Below the pieces are notes generated by a model that was not told the origin of the DNA, ran no database searches, and was given only the letters and a program-made list of their open reading frames with translations. Positions 46,731 to 56,857 of a stretch of 64,000 nucleotides of DNA are shown in pieces (the stretch's first letter is position 1; each line of letters begins with the position of its first letter). The position numbers and the translations under genes were made by a program. Source of the DNA: Posidonia oceanica (lineage: Eukaryota > Streptophyta > Magnoliopsida > Alismatales > Posidoniaceae). The stretch spans positions 6,572,001-6,636,000 of the forward strand of contig JAZBRS010000077.1 of the NCBI GenBank assembly GCA_037176725.1, given 5' to 3'.

Positions 46731-48043
46731 CTAGACTAGACTCCGGCTTTCGCTTTTGGCCTTTCGCTCGCTTGTTTTGCAGCTTTGTCTGCCTTGTGTG
46801 CCTTTCTTGCCCGTTTTGCTCGCCTTTCTGTGCAAACTCCTAGCAAGTCGCTTCGTGGCTACTTTGCTTAGGTTTTGCACCTCTTTCGCCTCGGTTTGCG
46901 CTTCCTCTTGCTTGGCTTCGCTTATTTGCTTGTTTATTTACTTATTGCCCTGCTTATGCTAATATTTCTTTTATAGTCTGCTTACTTTTACCTTGTTTTG
47001 CCTTACTTGCTTATTATTGCTTTAATTCTTGCACATTGCATGTCTACATACTTTGTTTGGCTAAAATACATGCTTTTTGGATGTTGAATGCTTCTTTTAC
47101 ACTCTTGCTATGTCACTACACACGCACATACTATGCTTACGTGCCTTTTGACTTGATGAATGCTTCTTTTTCACCATCATGTTCACAAACACTCGCACAT
47201 GCCATGAACATGCCTTTTGTTGTGTTGTATGATGGTTGCTTGCCATTTTGACTGATTTTCTTCCCTTTTGCACTTGCCATGCTTAGGATAGTAGAGACTT
47301 GTCTGCTTCCCCCATGGTTAACTAAAAAATGCAAGTAAAAAGAACTCCTAGGGGCAACTAGAGACTACAAACAATCCTTCACCCCCTTTGGTTAATAAAA
47401 TGTGCAAGATAAAAAACTTTAATCATTTGCATAAGCATCATATAGGGCATGCATTCTTCTCCTCTGAGTCCACCTACTAGTCTACGAAGGACGATTCCGG
47501 CCTCTTGTTCCACTGCTTTGGGCGTGGCATAAGTTGGTCGGTCCGTCCCCTCCTTGTCCGGGGGTCGTGTCGGTGTTAGTAGAGGGTACCACCCACGCTT
47601 TGGCGGGGTAGAGGCCACCAACGCACCACCCTGTCATTACCTGAGCTTTGGGCCAGGAGTTAGGCAGGGGACCTATTTTTTCTGACCTGAGTCGGTGACC
47701 CGTACATCCAGGGATACCCGGAGTAGACAACCTTGCTAGGACACACTAGTTAGGTGAGGGGGGCATACTAGAAAGCATGCATATCATTCACGCCACTTAA
47801 CTAACTCATTTGCATTCATCCTCTAGTTTCTAACCCCAATTTCCTTCTGTTGTGTCAGCGTGATCGGTAAGCGAGTTCCCTTTGCCAGAGCTCGAGTATC
47901 GACCTTCGTTGCCCCCCTTTTTTTGCGACTTAGCTCGCGACCATTCCCCTTCCGAGCTATCCGCACTTGCGACGATAGCTCCTCTTAGGAAGCATCGCTT
48001 GAATACCCGTCGCAGCCCAGTTCTCACACGCTCTAGTTCAGCA
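46731..48043 (+). other. Leader between PBS and gag
   Basis: Non-coding and colinear with 39288-40599. It ends with TGTTGTGTCAG (acceptor-like, AG at 47857-47858), then GATCGGTAAGCG and a tract that stays open in the gag frame but has no ATG until 48044. Confidence 0.75.
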
Positions 48044-51000
48044 ATGGCCCAGTACGTTAGTGAGCCTTCTTTTACTCCTGTCACGGAGGGTGTTTCCGTT
48101 CTGGCCCCCCCGGTTGCTCCTTCTGTCCCACTTGTTCCCCCTCCGACGCCAGGGTTTCCTCCTCTGACGTCTCTAGGTTCTCAGTACACCCCGGGACAGT
48201 GGCAAGCCTCCCTTCCTCCGGATCCGATCGCCGAATCTATCTTGACGGCCGTTACTCGCGCTCCGGAGACGCCACTGCCCCCTCCGTCCCAGGGATACTT
48301 CGCCTTCGACATCCCATCCACCGCTGCTGCGACCTTTCCTGTAGAATCCTTCCCTCCCGGACAGTCTGTGTCCGTGCCACTTGTTTCCCAGCCTCCGCCG
48401 GCACTGCACTTCAGCGTCCCCACTGCCGAGACGCCCGAAGCACAGTACCAGCATCTGATGGAGCTCGCCCAGAGACTGCAGGGCATGGCTCTATCAGTTC
48501 GTCCTCCTCCTGTCCCTGTCGTTCCTGAGGTTCCTCCGAGGCCAGTTCCTGCATTCCTTGCATCAACCTCTACACCCCCGCCTCGACCATCGTCGCAACT
48601 GCTCACGGTTCCGACGATGGGGGCTCGTTTGCCGCCTCCTCCTGCACAACACTTGGCACAGCATGCTCCACTTCCTTCTGGTGGTCAACCCTTTGGATCG
48701 GCTGGAGCCCAGTACCTCACTGGCTCGCTGTCTGGCACTCCGCCTGCACAGCAACTGGTGCTCCGCCATCCTACCCCTGTCCCAGCACAGCATGGCATTT
48801 ATTCTTCTCCTCTCCCTCAAGTCCAGCATCCTGCATACACTCCTGCATACACCATCCCCCAGCATGGATACGCCGGCCATCCCGTTGCTCCACCAGGCGA
48901 CGCTATGGTAGATCCGGAGGAGCACTTAGGTGCGACCCATTCGGCGTATGTGCTCGCCACCCCTGCTGATCCCTCTCCTACAGCAGCAATCCCAGACCCC
49001 ATCAATAACCGGATGGACGTCTTGGAGAAAGCACTACGACTAGTGCAGGGTACTGAGCACCAGACCTACCAGTTCCGGGACCTCTGTTGCTTTCCAGAGG
49101 CGGTACTCCCTCCGAAGTTCAAAATCCTGGACTTCGAGAAGTATAATGGTAGGGGCTGCCCTGTAGCACACCTGAAGGCGTATTGCGGTGATCTCGCTCA
49201 GCTTCAGGCTGACGAGAGGTTGCTGATCCGCTTGTTCCAGAAAAGTTTGACCGGGCCGGCACTCAAGTGGTTCACGTCACTCGATATGTCAGCCATCAAG
49301 ACTTGGAACGACCTCAGTCAGGCGTTCCTGGAACAATACTCCTTCAACCTCGATCTTGTCCCAAAGTGGGCGGACTTGATCGCCATCAAGCAGAATTCTG
49401 GCGAGCCGTTCGGGGAGTACGTCGGCCGCTGGCGCGCCCTTGCCTCTCAGGTTCGAGATAGACCCTCTGACGAGGAATCTATCGAGATCGTTATCAAAGG
49501 GGCGCAGCCGTCTCTCGGAGCTCTGCTTAGCATCCAACCAGTCACTACTTTCGCGGCACTCATCAGAGCTGGAGCGCGCGTAGAGAGTTCTTTGCGGAGT
49601 GGCAACTTCCCGGCTCTCTCTGCGTTCGCTAAGCAGGCAGTGATAAGCAGCAACAGTGCCAACAGCAGCATCTCCAACAACAACAACAGCGGCAGCAACA
49701 GCAACCGCCCGAAGAGGAAGGACTCGCCGAAACCCGCTGTTGCGTTCGTCGATTCTCCTGCTGTGCCTGTTCGCTTGCCGTCTCGGCCTGCCCCAGCTCA
49801 GATGGTGTACGCTCCTGCACCTAGGAATCCACACACACCGCACATCACAACCACCGCTAGACCGGTCTATCCTGCCGTACCGGTTCAGCAAGGCCCGTAC
49901 CCGAGGCAAAGAAGACCACCCACTGAGAGGCGGAATTTCACCCCACTGGTGGAACCACTCACGATCATCTTGCCAAAGGTGGCATCGCTCCTAAAGTTTT
50001 CGGAGGTTCGTCCGCCGCCAAGCCCTCTGCCGCATTGGTTTAGGCCGGACCTCTTCTGCAATTTCCATCGAAGCATCGGGCATTCGACGGATAATTGCTT
50101 CTCCCTGCGGAACGCAATTCAGGACCTGATCGAATCGGGAACGATTGTGATCGACACGCACGAGGCTTCCTCTCAAGCACGCACTCATGCATCTGCATCT
50201 CCAGCTGATCCCCCGCATTCTGGCATCGTCCGCCAACCTTTACCGGAGCACTCTCATCCGGGAAGGGCGAGAACCTCAGGCGTCCACTCTGTCTTTCCTT
50301 CTGGGCCTGCTACTTCTGTAGTAGACCCCTCTGATCTTATCTCTGACATCTCTGAGCCTTTCCCAGTCAGTCTCTATTTGGCGGCAGTTGCCGGCTCCGA
50401 GTCGGGAATCCATTTGATCCGACCGCGTGCCAGGCCGGAGCGCCCTCGCGCGTCTCCCACCGTGCTCCCTCAGGCTCAATCTCCCATACACCTTTTAGCC
50501 AGAGCCCAGCCTAGTTCTCCCATTCACCTTCTAGGGCGACCTCAACCACACCTTCTAGGCAGACCTCAACCTACCCCAACTTTCCCACCCCAACAACCAT
50601 ATCCCTTAGACAGACCTCAGTATCCTGTAGGTCCCCCTGTAACCCCTCCTGTGCTCGCAGCACATGCTCCAGTCGTCATTAACTTGACCATGGACACCCA
50701 TCGCGTCCCTTACAGCTACGCCACAGAAATGTGCGCGGAAGTAACGCGATCGGGGAGCATTTACAGGCCCCCAGCACCAGCAACTAGGCCAACTCATCCT
50801 AGACCTGTTATACCCTCACCCTCAGGCCAACCCTTAGCAAATCCAACCCCGGATCAGCCCGTAGTTAGCCAAGCCCCTAGCCGGCCTGTAGTAACTCAGC
50901 TTCCTTCCACTATCCCCTTAGAACCTGCTAGAACCACTCCTCCAGCTGCTAGAAGAGACCAACCTAAAGCAGACTTAACCTCTCAGCTTAAGAAGGTCAA

Positions 51001-52213
51001 AGCTGACATCTCCATCTGGGACTTGATCCACACTTCTGCCGAACACCGCGAGGCTTTTCTTCGCGTGTTCCAGGCTGCTCGTGTGTCCCAGTCCATTGAG
51101 CCTTCTGCCTTGGAGAGCATGGTTGGGTTAATCGCGGAGCCCCAGGTCATCTCTTTTACGAGTGATGAGCTGCCTCCGGCAGGGATTAATCACAACCAGC
51201 CCCTATTCGTCACGGTGCAGTTCAAAAACTTCCGCATTCCCCTAACACTGGTTGATAACGGGTCAGGCCTTAACGTCTGCCCCTTGCGTACAGCAACCAA
51301 GCTCGGATTCAAGGCCGAGGATATCACGCCAGCCGTGAAGGGAATGACTGCTTTTGACAACACTCACCATGACGCTCTAGGGATTCTGATTATCCCTCTG
51401 GCTATCGGTCCGGTCGTCTTCGACGTAGAATTCTATGTCGTCGACTTGAAGCCTAACTTCAATCTTCTGCTTGGGCGCCCTTGGCTTCACAAGCATCAGG
51501 TCCTTCCTTCAACCCTCCATCGAATGATAAAGTACCGTCGTGGCGATGATGTCATTGTCGTCATGGCGGAGAACTTTGAGAAGGAGCGGATTGAAGCAGT
51601 CTCTCCCGTGTCTTCGCAATCCATCTCATTTGACCCTGAGACTTCTGAAGCCCTCTATCGCGTTAACCGGTGCGAGCCAGTTAACTTTGTTCCTGATCTT
51701 GAACGTGTCAACTCCTTGACCGTTCACAGCAACCCCTTTCGAATGGTCGAGAATGTATGTCACAGGTGGGGTTACACAAAGGGTACGCCGCTCGGGCGTC
51801 ACGGCCAAGGGATCGCGGAGCCGATCGTAGCAGTGGAGCGAAGGAAGTCTAAAGGCCTCGGCTACGAACCAAAGCTCGACGAAGATCACTGCTTTCAACT
51901 CAGAGATCGTGCACCAGCCATTCCCAAAGACCTCACTAACTTTACCAGTGCAGGAATTCTGGGATCAACCGACTATCAAGCCGCAGCGCCGACAGAGGAT
52001 TGGGTGTGTGTTGAGGACTACTACTCGGATGAGGAACAGTCTGATGCAACAGAGGCGGTCCCAATCAGTTCAGCAGAAACAGTGGTCAGAGCAGAGGCCC
52101 CACAGTCAGTCTTTTCAGCTCTCCCTCTGGCAGATATAGCAGGCAGTTCAGCAGGCCCTATGGCAAATGCAAATTCTCATCCTTTTCCAGCCACATCAGT
52201 TCCCCAGCAATAG
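48044..52213 (+). CDS. gag-pro: gag-protease polyprotein with G-patch
   Basis: 1389 aa. The start is ATG 48044 in context TCAGCAATGGCC; upstream codons in frame have no ATG, and the older copy aligns from this codon. The N-terminus is Pro/Gln-rich (about residues 1-330). The capsid-like gag core lies at about 355-522 (KILDFEKYNGRG, GPALKWFTSLD, QNSGEPFGEYVGRW). Basic, Ser/Asn-rich and Pro-rich stretches follow. The zinc knuckle CX2HX4HX4C is at 672-685. Retropepsin has active site VDNGSG (Asp 1071) and LLLGRPWLH. A G-patch lies at about 1240-1275 (GYTKGTPLGRHGQGI, GLGYEP). DNG in place of DTG also occurs in the minus-strand relative, so it is a lineage trait. The ORF stops at TAG 52211-52213, with pol in the same frame after it. 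Virus-like particle formation and maturation are the expected roles. Confidence 0.9.
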   Translation: MAQYVSEPSFTPVTEGVSVLAPPVAPSVPLVPPPTPGFPPLTSLGSQYTPGQWQASLPPDPIAESILTAVTRAPETPLPPPSQGYFAFDIPSTAAATFPVESFPPGQSVSVPLVSQPPPALHFSVPTAETPEAQYQHLMELAQRLQGMALSVRPPPVPVVPEVPPRPVPAFLASTSTPPPRPSSQLLTVPTMGARLPPPPAQHLAQHAPLPSGGQPFGSAGAQYLTGSLSGTPPAQQLVLRHPTPVPAQHGIYSSPLPQVQHPAYTPAYTIPQHGYAGHPVAPPGDAMVDPEEHLGATHSAYVLATPADPSPTAAIPDPINNRMDVLEKALRLVQGTEHQTYQFRDLCCFPEAVLPPKFKILDFEKYNGRGCPVAHLKAYCGDLAQLQADERLLIRLFQKSLTGPALKWFTSLDMSAIKTWNDLSQAFLEQYSFNLDLVPKWADLIAIKQNSGEPFGEYVGRWRALASQVRDRPSDEESIEIVIKGAQPSLGALLSIQPVTTFAALIRAGARVESSLRSGNFPALSAFAKQAVISSNSANSSISNNNNSGSNSNRPKRKDSPKPAVAFVDSPAVPVRLPSRPAPAQMVYAPAPRNPHTPHITTTARPVYPAVPVQQGPYPRQRRPPTERRNFTPLVEPLTIILPKVASLLKFSEVRPPPSPLPHWFRPDLFCNFHRSIGHSTDNCFSLRNAIQDLIESGTIVIDTHEASSQARTHASASPADPPHSGIVRQPLPEHSHPGRARTSGVHSVFPSGPATSVVDPSDLISDISEPFPVSLYLAAVAGSESGIHLIRPRARPERPRASPTVLPQAQSPIHLLARAQPSSPIHLLGRPQPHLLGRPQPTPTFPPQQPYPLDRPQYPVGPPVTPPVLAAHAPVVINLTMDTHRVPYSYATEMCAEVTRSGSIYRPPAPATRPTHPRPVIPSPSGQPLANPTPDQPVVSQAPSRPVVTQLPSTIPLEPARTTPPAARRDQPKADLTSQLKKVKADISIWDLIHTSAEHREAFLRVFQAARVSQSIEPSALESMVGLIAEPQVISFTSDELPPAGINHNQPLFVTVQFKNFRIPLTLVDNGSGLNVCPLRTATKLGFKAEDITPAVKGMTAFDNTHHDALGILIIPLAIGPVVFDVEFYVVDLKPNFNLLLGRPWLHKHQVLPSTLHRMIKYRRGDDVIVVMAENFEKERIEAVSPVSSQSISFDPETSEALYRVNRCEPVNFVPDLERVNSLTVHSNPFRMVENVCHRWGYTKGTPLGRHGQGIAEPIVAVERRKSKGLGYEPKLDEDHCFQLRDRAPAIPKDLTNFTSAGILGSTDYQAAAPTEDWVCVEDYYSDEEQSDATEAVPISSAETVVRAEAPQSVFSALPLADIAGSSAGPMANANSHPFPATSVPQQ

Positions 52214-55200
52214 TCAGCAGCAGTGCAGGAGTCAGAGACACTCCTCTTGGCAGAACTAACCATGCTACCAGCGGTCACAGCAACATCAGTGCCACTGCCC
52301 CCATCTCTGGAGGGGCAGTCCATCAACTCAGCCGGCAGCGTGGCCCAGCCCGCTCCCTCAGCATCATCTTCAGGAATGCAGTTGGCCCAGTCCGCTCTGC
52401 ATTCTCCTGACGACCTGCAGCAGCTCTCATGGCAAGACCCCACGGCGTCAGAAGCTGCGCTCTCTCAGTTACGGCCCGATACAAAAGGCCAACTGAGCAC
52501 TACATTATCCGGGCCCTTGAGCCCTCCAAAGAGCACCCCTGCTTATTCTCCAACTGTGACCCCGGCAGCTTATTCATCCTTAGCACCGCCAGCCTGTCTA
52601 TTTGGGCCATCTACTTCAGAGTTGCTACCATCAGACACGCCCGTGAACCAGATCATGCAGACCCCAAGGGCGGCGATCTGTCTTGCAGCCGGGCCAGTGC
52701 TGCAGGCCCCCGGCGCCTACTACGTCGACTCCCCCTCAGACGAGGAAGAAGGAGCGGCGATAGAAGCCCAGGTCAATTCCTGGATGTCCGATCTAGAGTT
52801 GCTTTATCAAGAACAACTCAAGTCAATAACAGAAGACCTGGCAGAGCATCAAGCTGCAGAAAGGAAAGGGAAAGCCGTAGTCACGGATCCTCCTCTGCAA
52901 GACGACCATGCTTCTATCATGGTTCTAGAAGACTCAGCAGCGCCAGACTCCCCTAGACCAGATGAGCTCATCACTCTTCAACCAGAAGGCGGGTCTAGGT
53001 GGTTTGTGCAACCCATGCCTCACCTGAACAACATACCGAGCGGCAGTAACCAGATCAGCCGCCAGTCTGGCGTATCCCCCACAAGCACACTAGAAGACCC
53101 AGAGGGAGGAACATCAGCAGTACATGCAGCAGCAGAAACAGAGCAGAATGCCTCAGCAGCAGAGCAGTCAGCAGCCTCAGCAGCAGAGCAGTCAGCAGCC
53201 TCAGCAGCAGAACAGTCAGCAGTACCAGCAGTAGAGTCAGCTAAGCCCTCAGCAGTATCAACAGAGCACTCAGCGGAGCCAGTCAGGCCAGAGCAAACGG
53301 TAGAAGGAGTTCCTGGGATGGAGGTCGCGCACCGAGGCTACAAGAATACCCGAGTGAGCGTGACCATCCTGAAGCGTCACCAGGGCCAAGCAGTGGAACG
53401 CATGCACTCTTTCAACATTGCAAGTCCTTCTTTTGAGAAAGAGATCCTCTCAGAACTTATTGCCTATGGAGAGGAGGATGATACGGGCATGGATGAGACT
53501 GACGAACCTTTGCCCGAATTCCGGCCCTATGACAACGACCCAGAAGGCCCCAACCTCCATGTCGAAGAAGAAACGGAGGTTGTCAACATCGGCACAGCTG
53601 AGGAAGTCAGAGAAGTTTGCATCAGTGCCCAGCTGTCCACCCAGGTTCGAGCAGAATTCATCGCATTCCTGAAAGAATATGCGGATGTCTTCGCCTGGAG
53701 TTATGAAGATATGGTCGGCCTTGACATAGAAATAGTGGTGCACAATCTGCCCTTAAATCCGGATGCCAAGCCAGTAAAGCAGAAATTGAGAAGATGGCGA
53801 CCGCAGTGGCTGCTCATGATCAAAGAAGAGATAATGAAGCAGCTTGGAGTCAACTTTCTGAAGGTCGTTCTTTATCCTGAATGGCTGGCAAACATTGTAC
53901 CTGTGCCCAAGAAAGATGGCCGAATCCGGATCTGTATCGACTACAGGGACCTGAACAAGGCAAGTCCCAAGGACGACTTTCCATTGCCCCACATTGACGT
54001 CCTAGTCGACAATACAGCAGGTCACAAAATGCTCTCCTTCATGGACGGCTTTTCTGGATACAATCAGATCAAAATGGCAGAAGAGGACATGGAAAAGACT
54101 TCATTTATCACCCCTTGGGGAGTCTTCTGCTACCAAGTCATGCCGTTCGGCCTGAAGAATGCTGGTGCAACCTATCAGAGGGCCATGACTGCGCTATTCC
54201 ACGACCTCATGCACCAAGAAGTGGAGGTCTATGTAGACGATATGATCGCCAAAACCAAAGAGCCCGAGGATCATCTTGCCTGTCTCAGAAAGCTCTTTGA
54301 CCGTCTACGGAAGTACAAGCTGCGCCTGAATCCCAAGAAGTGCGTATTCGGGATATCTCCTGGCAAATTGCTCGGCTACATTGTTAGCCAAAGGGGGATT
54401 GAGGTGGACCCGTTGAAAGCACAAGCCATCGTGGACATGCCACCCCCTAGGACTGAGAAAGAAGTCAGAAGTCTGCTTGGGCGTTTACAATATATCAGTC
54501 GCTTCATTGCACAGCTTACGCCCATCTGTGAACCCATATTCAAGCTCTTGAGGAAGAATGCGCAGATTCACTGGAACGAGGAGTGTCAGGCTGCATTTGC
54601 CAAGATCAAGCAGCTGTTGATCAAGCCTCCTGTCCTGGTCCCGCCTACGCCAGGGAGACCTTTGCTTCTCTACCTTTCTACCACGCAGCATTCCATGGGC
54701 GCCGTCTTGGGCCAACATGACGAATCTGGTAGGAAGGAGCGCGCCATCTACTACCTGAGTAAGAAATTTAATGAATGCGAAGCCAGGTACACAACACTAG
54801 AGAAGACTTGCTTGTCCCTTGTCTGGGCTGCACAGAAGCTGAGGCACTACATGATGGCATACCCAGTGCAGCTCTTATGCCGGCATGATCCTATCAAATT
54901 CCTCTTCCAGAAGCCGGCCATGGTGGGCAGATGTGCTAAGTGGCAGGTGTTATTGTCTCAGTACGACATCACCTTCGTCACACAGAAATCCATGAAGGGT
55001 CAAGCAATGGCAGACCATCTTGCTGACCTCCCTCTGCCTGAATACCAACCCCTCCAGACGCAGTTCCCTGATGAAGACATTCTCTTTGCAATGGAGGACT
55101 CTGAGCAGAAAAATCCTGAAGAAGCAGAGGAATGGCAGCTCTACTTTGATGGTGCAGTCAACAAGAAGGGTCGAGGCGTAGGCGCAGTGCTGACCACGCC

Positions 55201-55510
55201 CCAAGGACAGATGACTCCTTTCGCGAGGAAGCTGACTTTCACCTGCACAAACAACGAAGCAGAATACGAAGCGTGCATCCTGGGGTTGAAAGTCGCCCTC
55301 GAGCATGAGGCGCAGAAGCTGCATGTGCACGGCGATGCCATGCTGGTAATTTCTCAAGTGAACGGCGATTGGAAGACAAAAGATCCCAAGCTTGTGCCGT
55401 ATCACGAACACCTGCTGAGGTTGATGAAAGAATTCAAGAGCATCCGCTTCACATACCTGAACAGAGCGAAGAACGCGTATGCAGACGCACTAGCAACTCT
55501 GGCATCCTAG
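52214..55510 (+). CDS. pol: pol part 1: linker, reverse transcriptase, RNase H, second RNase H
   Basis: Same frame as gag-pro after one TAG. The first codons contain no ATG (the frame offers GTG at 52223 and ATG only at 52262), so independent initiation is unlikely. The linker (to about 53490) is Ala/Ser/Gln-rich and includes a conserved DELITLQPEGGSRWFV. RT motifs: RICIDYRDLNKASPKDDFPLP, SFMDGFSGYNQI, YQVMPFGLKNAGATY, catalytic YVDD at 54230-54241. RNase H: RPLLLYLSTTQHSMGAVLGQ, ARYTTLEKTCLSLVWA. Archaeal-type RNase H from 55133: WQLYFDGAVN, TNNEAEYEACILGL, VHGDAMLVISQVNGD, NAYADALATLAS. A TAG at 55508-55510 replaces the Trp codon found in the minus-strand copy. All catalytic residues I can place are intact. 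Confidence 0.92.
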   Translation, partial: SAAVQESETLLLAELTMLPAVTATSVPLPPSLEGQSINSAGSVAQPAPSASSSGMQLAQSALHSPDDLQQLSWQDPTASEAALSQLRPDTKGQLSTTLSGPLSPPKSTPAYSPTVTPAAYSSLAPPACLFGPSTSELLPSDTPVNQIMQTPRAAICLAAGPVLQAPGAYYVDSPSDEEEGAAIEAQVNSWMSDLELLYQEQLKSITEDLAEHQAAERKGKAVVTDPPLQDDHASIMVLEDSAAPDSPRPDELITLQPEGGSRWFVQPMPHLNNIPSGSNQISRQSGVSPTSTLEDPEGGTSAVHAAAETEQNASAAEQSAASAAEQSAASAAEQSAVPAVESAKPSAVSTEHSAEPVRPEQTVEGVPGMEVAHRGYKNTRVSVTILKRHQGQAVERMHSFNIASPSFEKEILSELIAYGEEDDTGMDETDEPLPEFRPYDNDPEGPNLHVEEETEVVNIGTAEEVREVCISAQLSTQVRAEFIAFLKEYADVFAWSYEDMVGLDIEIVVHNLPLNPDAKPVKQKLRRWRPQWLLMIKEEIMKQLGVNFLKVVLYPEWLANIVPVPKKDGRIRICIDYRDLNKASPKDDFPLPHIDVLVDNTAGHKMLSFMDGFSGYNQIKMAEEDMEKTSFITPWGVFCYQVMPFGLKNAGATYQRAMTALFHDLMHQEVEVYVDDMIAKTKEPEDHLACLRKLFDRLRKYKLRLNPKKCVFGISPGKLLGYIVSQRGIEVDPLKAQAIVDMPPPRTEKEVRSLLGRLQYISRFIAQLTPICEPIFKLLRKNAQIHWNEECQAAFAKIKQLLIKPPVLVPPTPGRPLLLYLSTTQHSMGAVLGQHDESGRKERAIYYLSKKFNECEARYTTLEKTCLSLVWAAQKLRHYMMAYPVQLLCRHDPIKFLFQKPAMVGRCAKWQVLLSQYDITFVTQKSMKGQAMADHLADLPLPEYQPLQTQFPDEDILFAMEDSEQKNPEEAEEWQLYFDGAVNKKGRGVGAVLTTPQGQMTPFARKLTFTCTNNEAEYEACILGLKVALEHEAQKLHVHGDAMLVISQVNGDWKTKDPKLVPYHEHLLRLMKEFKSIRFTYLNRAKNAYADALATLAS
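53155..53235 (+). repeat. 24-bp coding minisatellite (EQSAASAA)
   Basis: Three to four copies of 'gcagcctcagcagcagagcagtca' encode SAASAAEQ units in the linker before RT. The minus-strand relative lacks the array. Confidence 0.85.
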
Positions 55511-56857
55511 CTCACTATATCAGAAGACAGCACTGTGGATGTATCAGTCATTCGCATTGAACAGCCTGCATACTGCATGAGCATAGAAGAAGCGGATCCC
55601 GCAGAGGGGCAGCCCTGGTATCAGGACATAAAGTCTTTCTTGGAGTCTGGTAACTTTCCTCCTGATACCACGGCAGCAGACAAGAGAACTCTGGCGCGTC
55701 TGGCGTCAAAATATGTGTTAGGGGCCGGGCAGCTATACAGAAGGTCATACAATCAGATGCTACTGCGCTGCCTGAACAAGTCGGAGGCTGACACGCTGAT
55801 GCTCCAAGTGCATGCGGGAACCTGTGGCCCGCACATGAACGGCGTCCTCCTGGCCAAGAAGATCATGCTTCAAGGATATTTCTGGCAGACCATGGAAGCC
55901 GACTGCTGCCGGTTCGTGCGTAGATGCCACAACTGTCAGATCCATGGTAACTTCATTAAGGCCCCTCCACATCAGCTGCACAATATGTCTTCGCCATGGC
56001 CTTTCTCCACTTGGGGGATCGATATCATTGGCGCCATTCACCCTGCTGCTTCGAATGGTCATCGTTACATTCTGGTAGCGATCGATTACTTCACCAAGTG
56101 GGTGGAAGCGGCCTCTTACAGGACAGTCACCGCTGCGGCAACAGAAAAATTTATCAGAAACAATATTGTTGCCCGGTATGGGGTCCCGTACTCTGTCATC
56201 TCGGATAACGGCTCAAACTTTATTGCCAAAAGGATCGAAGAATACCTGCAAAGTCTCAAGATCAAGCACCATCGATCCTCGCCTTATCGGCCTCAGATGA
56301 ACAGAGCAGTGGAGTCTGCAAACAAGAACATTGTCAAGATTCTGAAGAAAATGGCAGAAATCCACAAGGATTGGCACGACAAGCTCCCGTACGCACTCTG
56401 GGCGTATAGGACATCAATACGGACCTCTACAGGAGCCACCCCGTACTCTCTGGTGTACGGCATGGAAGCGGTGTTACCTGTTGAAGTGGAAATCCCCTCT
56501 CTACGGATCCTGCGGGAAGCTGAGTTGGAAGAAGCAGAATGGGTCGAAGACCGCTGCGTCCAACTGAACTTGATTAATGAGCGCAGATTGCAAGCCATGC
56601 ATAACGCTCACTGCTATCAGAAGCGGATGGCCAGAGCATTCTTGAAGAAGGTCCAGCCCAGAAGCTTCCAGCCAGGGGACCTTGTCTTGTGCGCCATTCA
56701 CTTGCCTGACGGTCGAGGGAAATTCCGACCCAATTGGCGTGGCCCCTTTGTGGTCAAGCAGATCTTTTCGGGAGGCGCTGTGACTCTTGAAAATATGGAC
56801 CAGGTCGAGCAGTCTGAGCCCGTCAACCTCTGCTATCTGAAGAAGTACTATCAGTAG
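55511..56857 (+). CDS. pol: pol part 2: integrase
   Basis: It continues in the pol frame after TAG 55508-55510 and has no natural start of its own, so the young element needs readthrough or complementation to make integrase. Zinc-binding HAGTCGPH and CHNCQ are at about 55809-55940. The catalytic triad is Asp codon 56021-56023 (WGIDIIG), Asp codon 56204-56206 (ISDNGSNF) and Glu codon 56312-56314 (AVESANKN). Spacing between the last two is 35 residues, the DD35E pattern. The C-terminal domain (GRGKFRPNWRGPFVVKQIF, NLCYLKKYYQ) ends at TAG 56855-56857. There is no chromodomain, as usual in Tat-lineage elements. Confidence 0.92.
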   Translation, partial: LTISEDSTVDVSVIRIEQPAYCMSIEEADPAEGQPWYQDIKSFLESGNFPPDTTAADKRTLARLASKYVLGAGQLYRRSYNQMLLRCLNKSEADTLMLQVHAGTCGPHMNGVLLAKKIMLQGYFWQTMEADCCRFVRRCHNCQIHGNFIKAPPHQLHNMSSPWPFSTWGIDIIGAIHPAASNGHRYILVAIDYFTKWVEAASYRTVTAAATEKFIRNNIVARYGVPYSVISDNGSNFIAKRIEEYLQSLKIKHHRSSPYRPQMNRAVESANKNIVKILKKMAEIHKDWHDKLPYALWAYRTSIRTSTGATPYSLVYGMEAVLPVEVEIPSLRILREAELEEAEWVEDRCVQLNLINERRLQAMHNAHCYQKRMARAFLKKVQPRSFQPGDLVLCAIHLPDGRGKFRPNWRGPFVVKQIFSGGAVTLENMDQVEQSEPVNLCYLKKYYQ

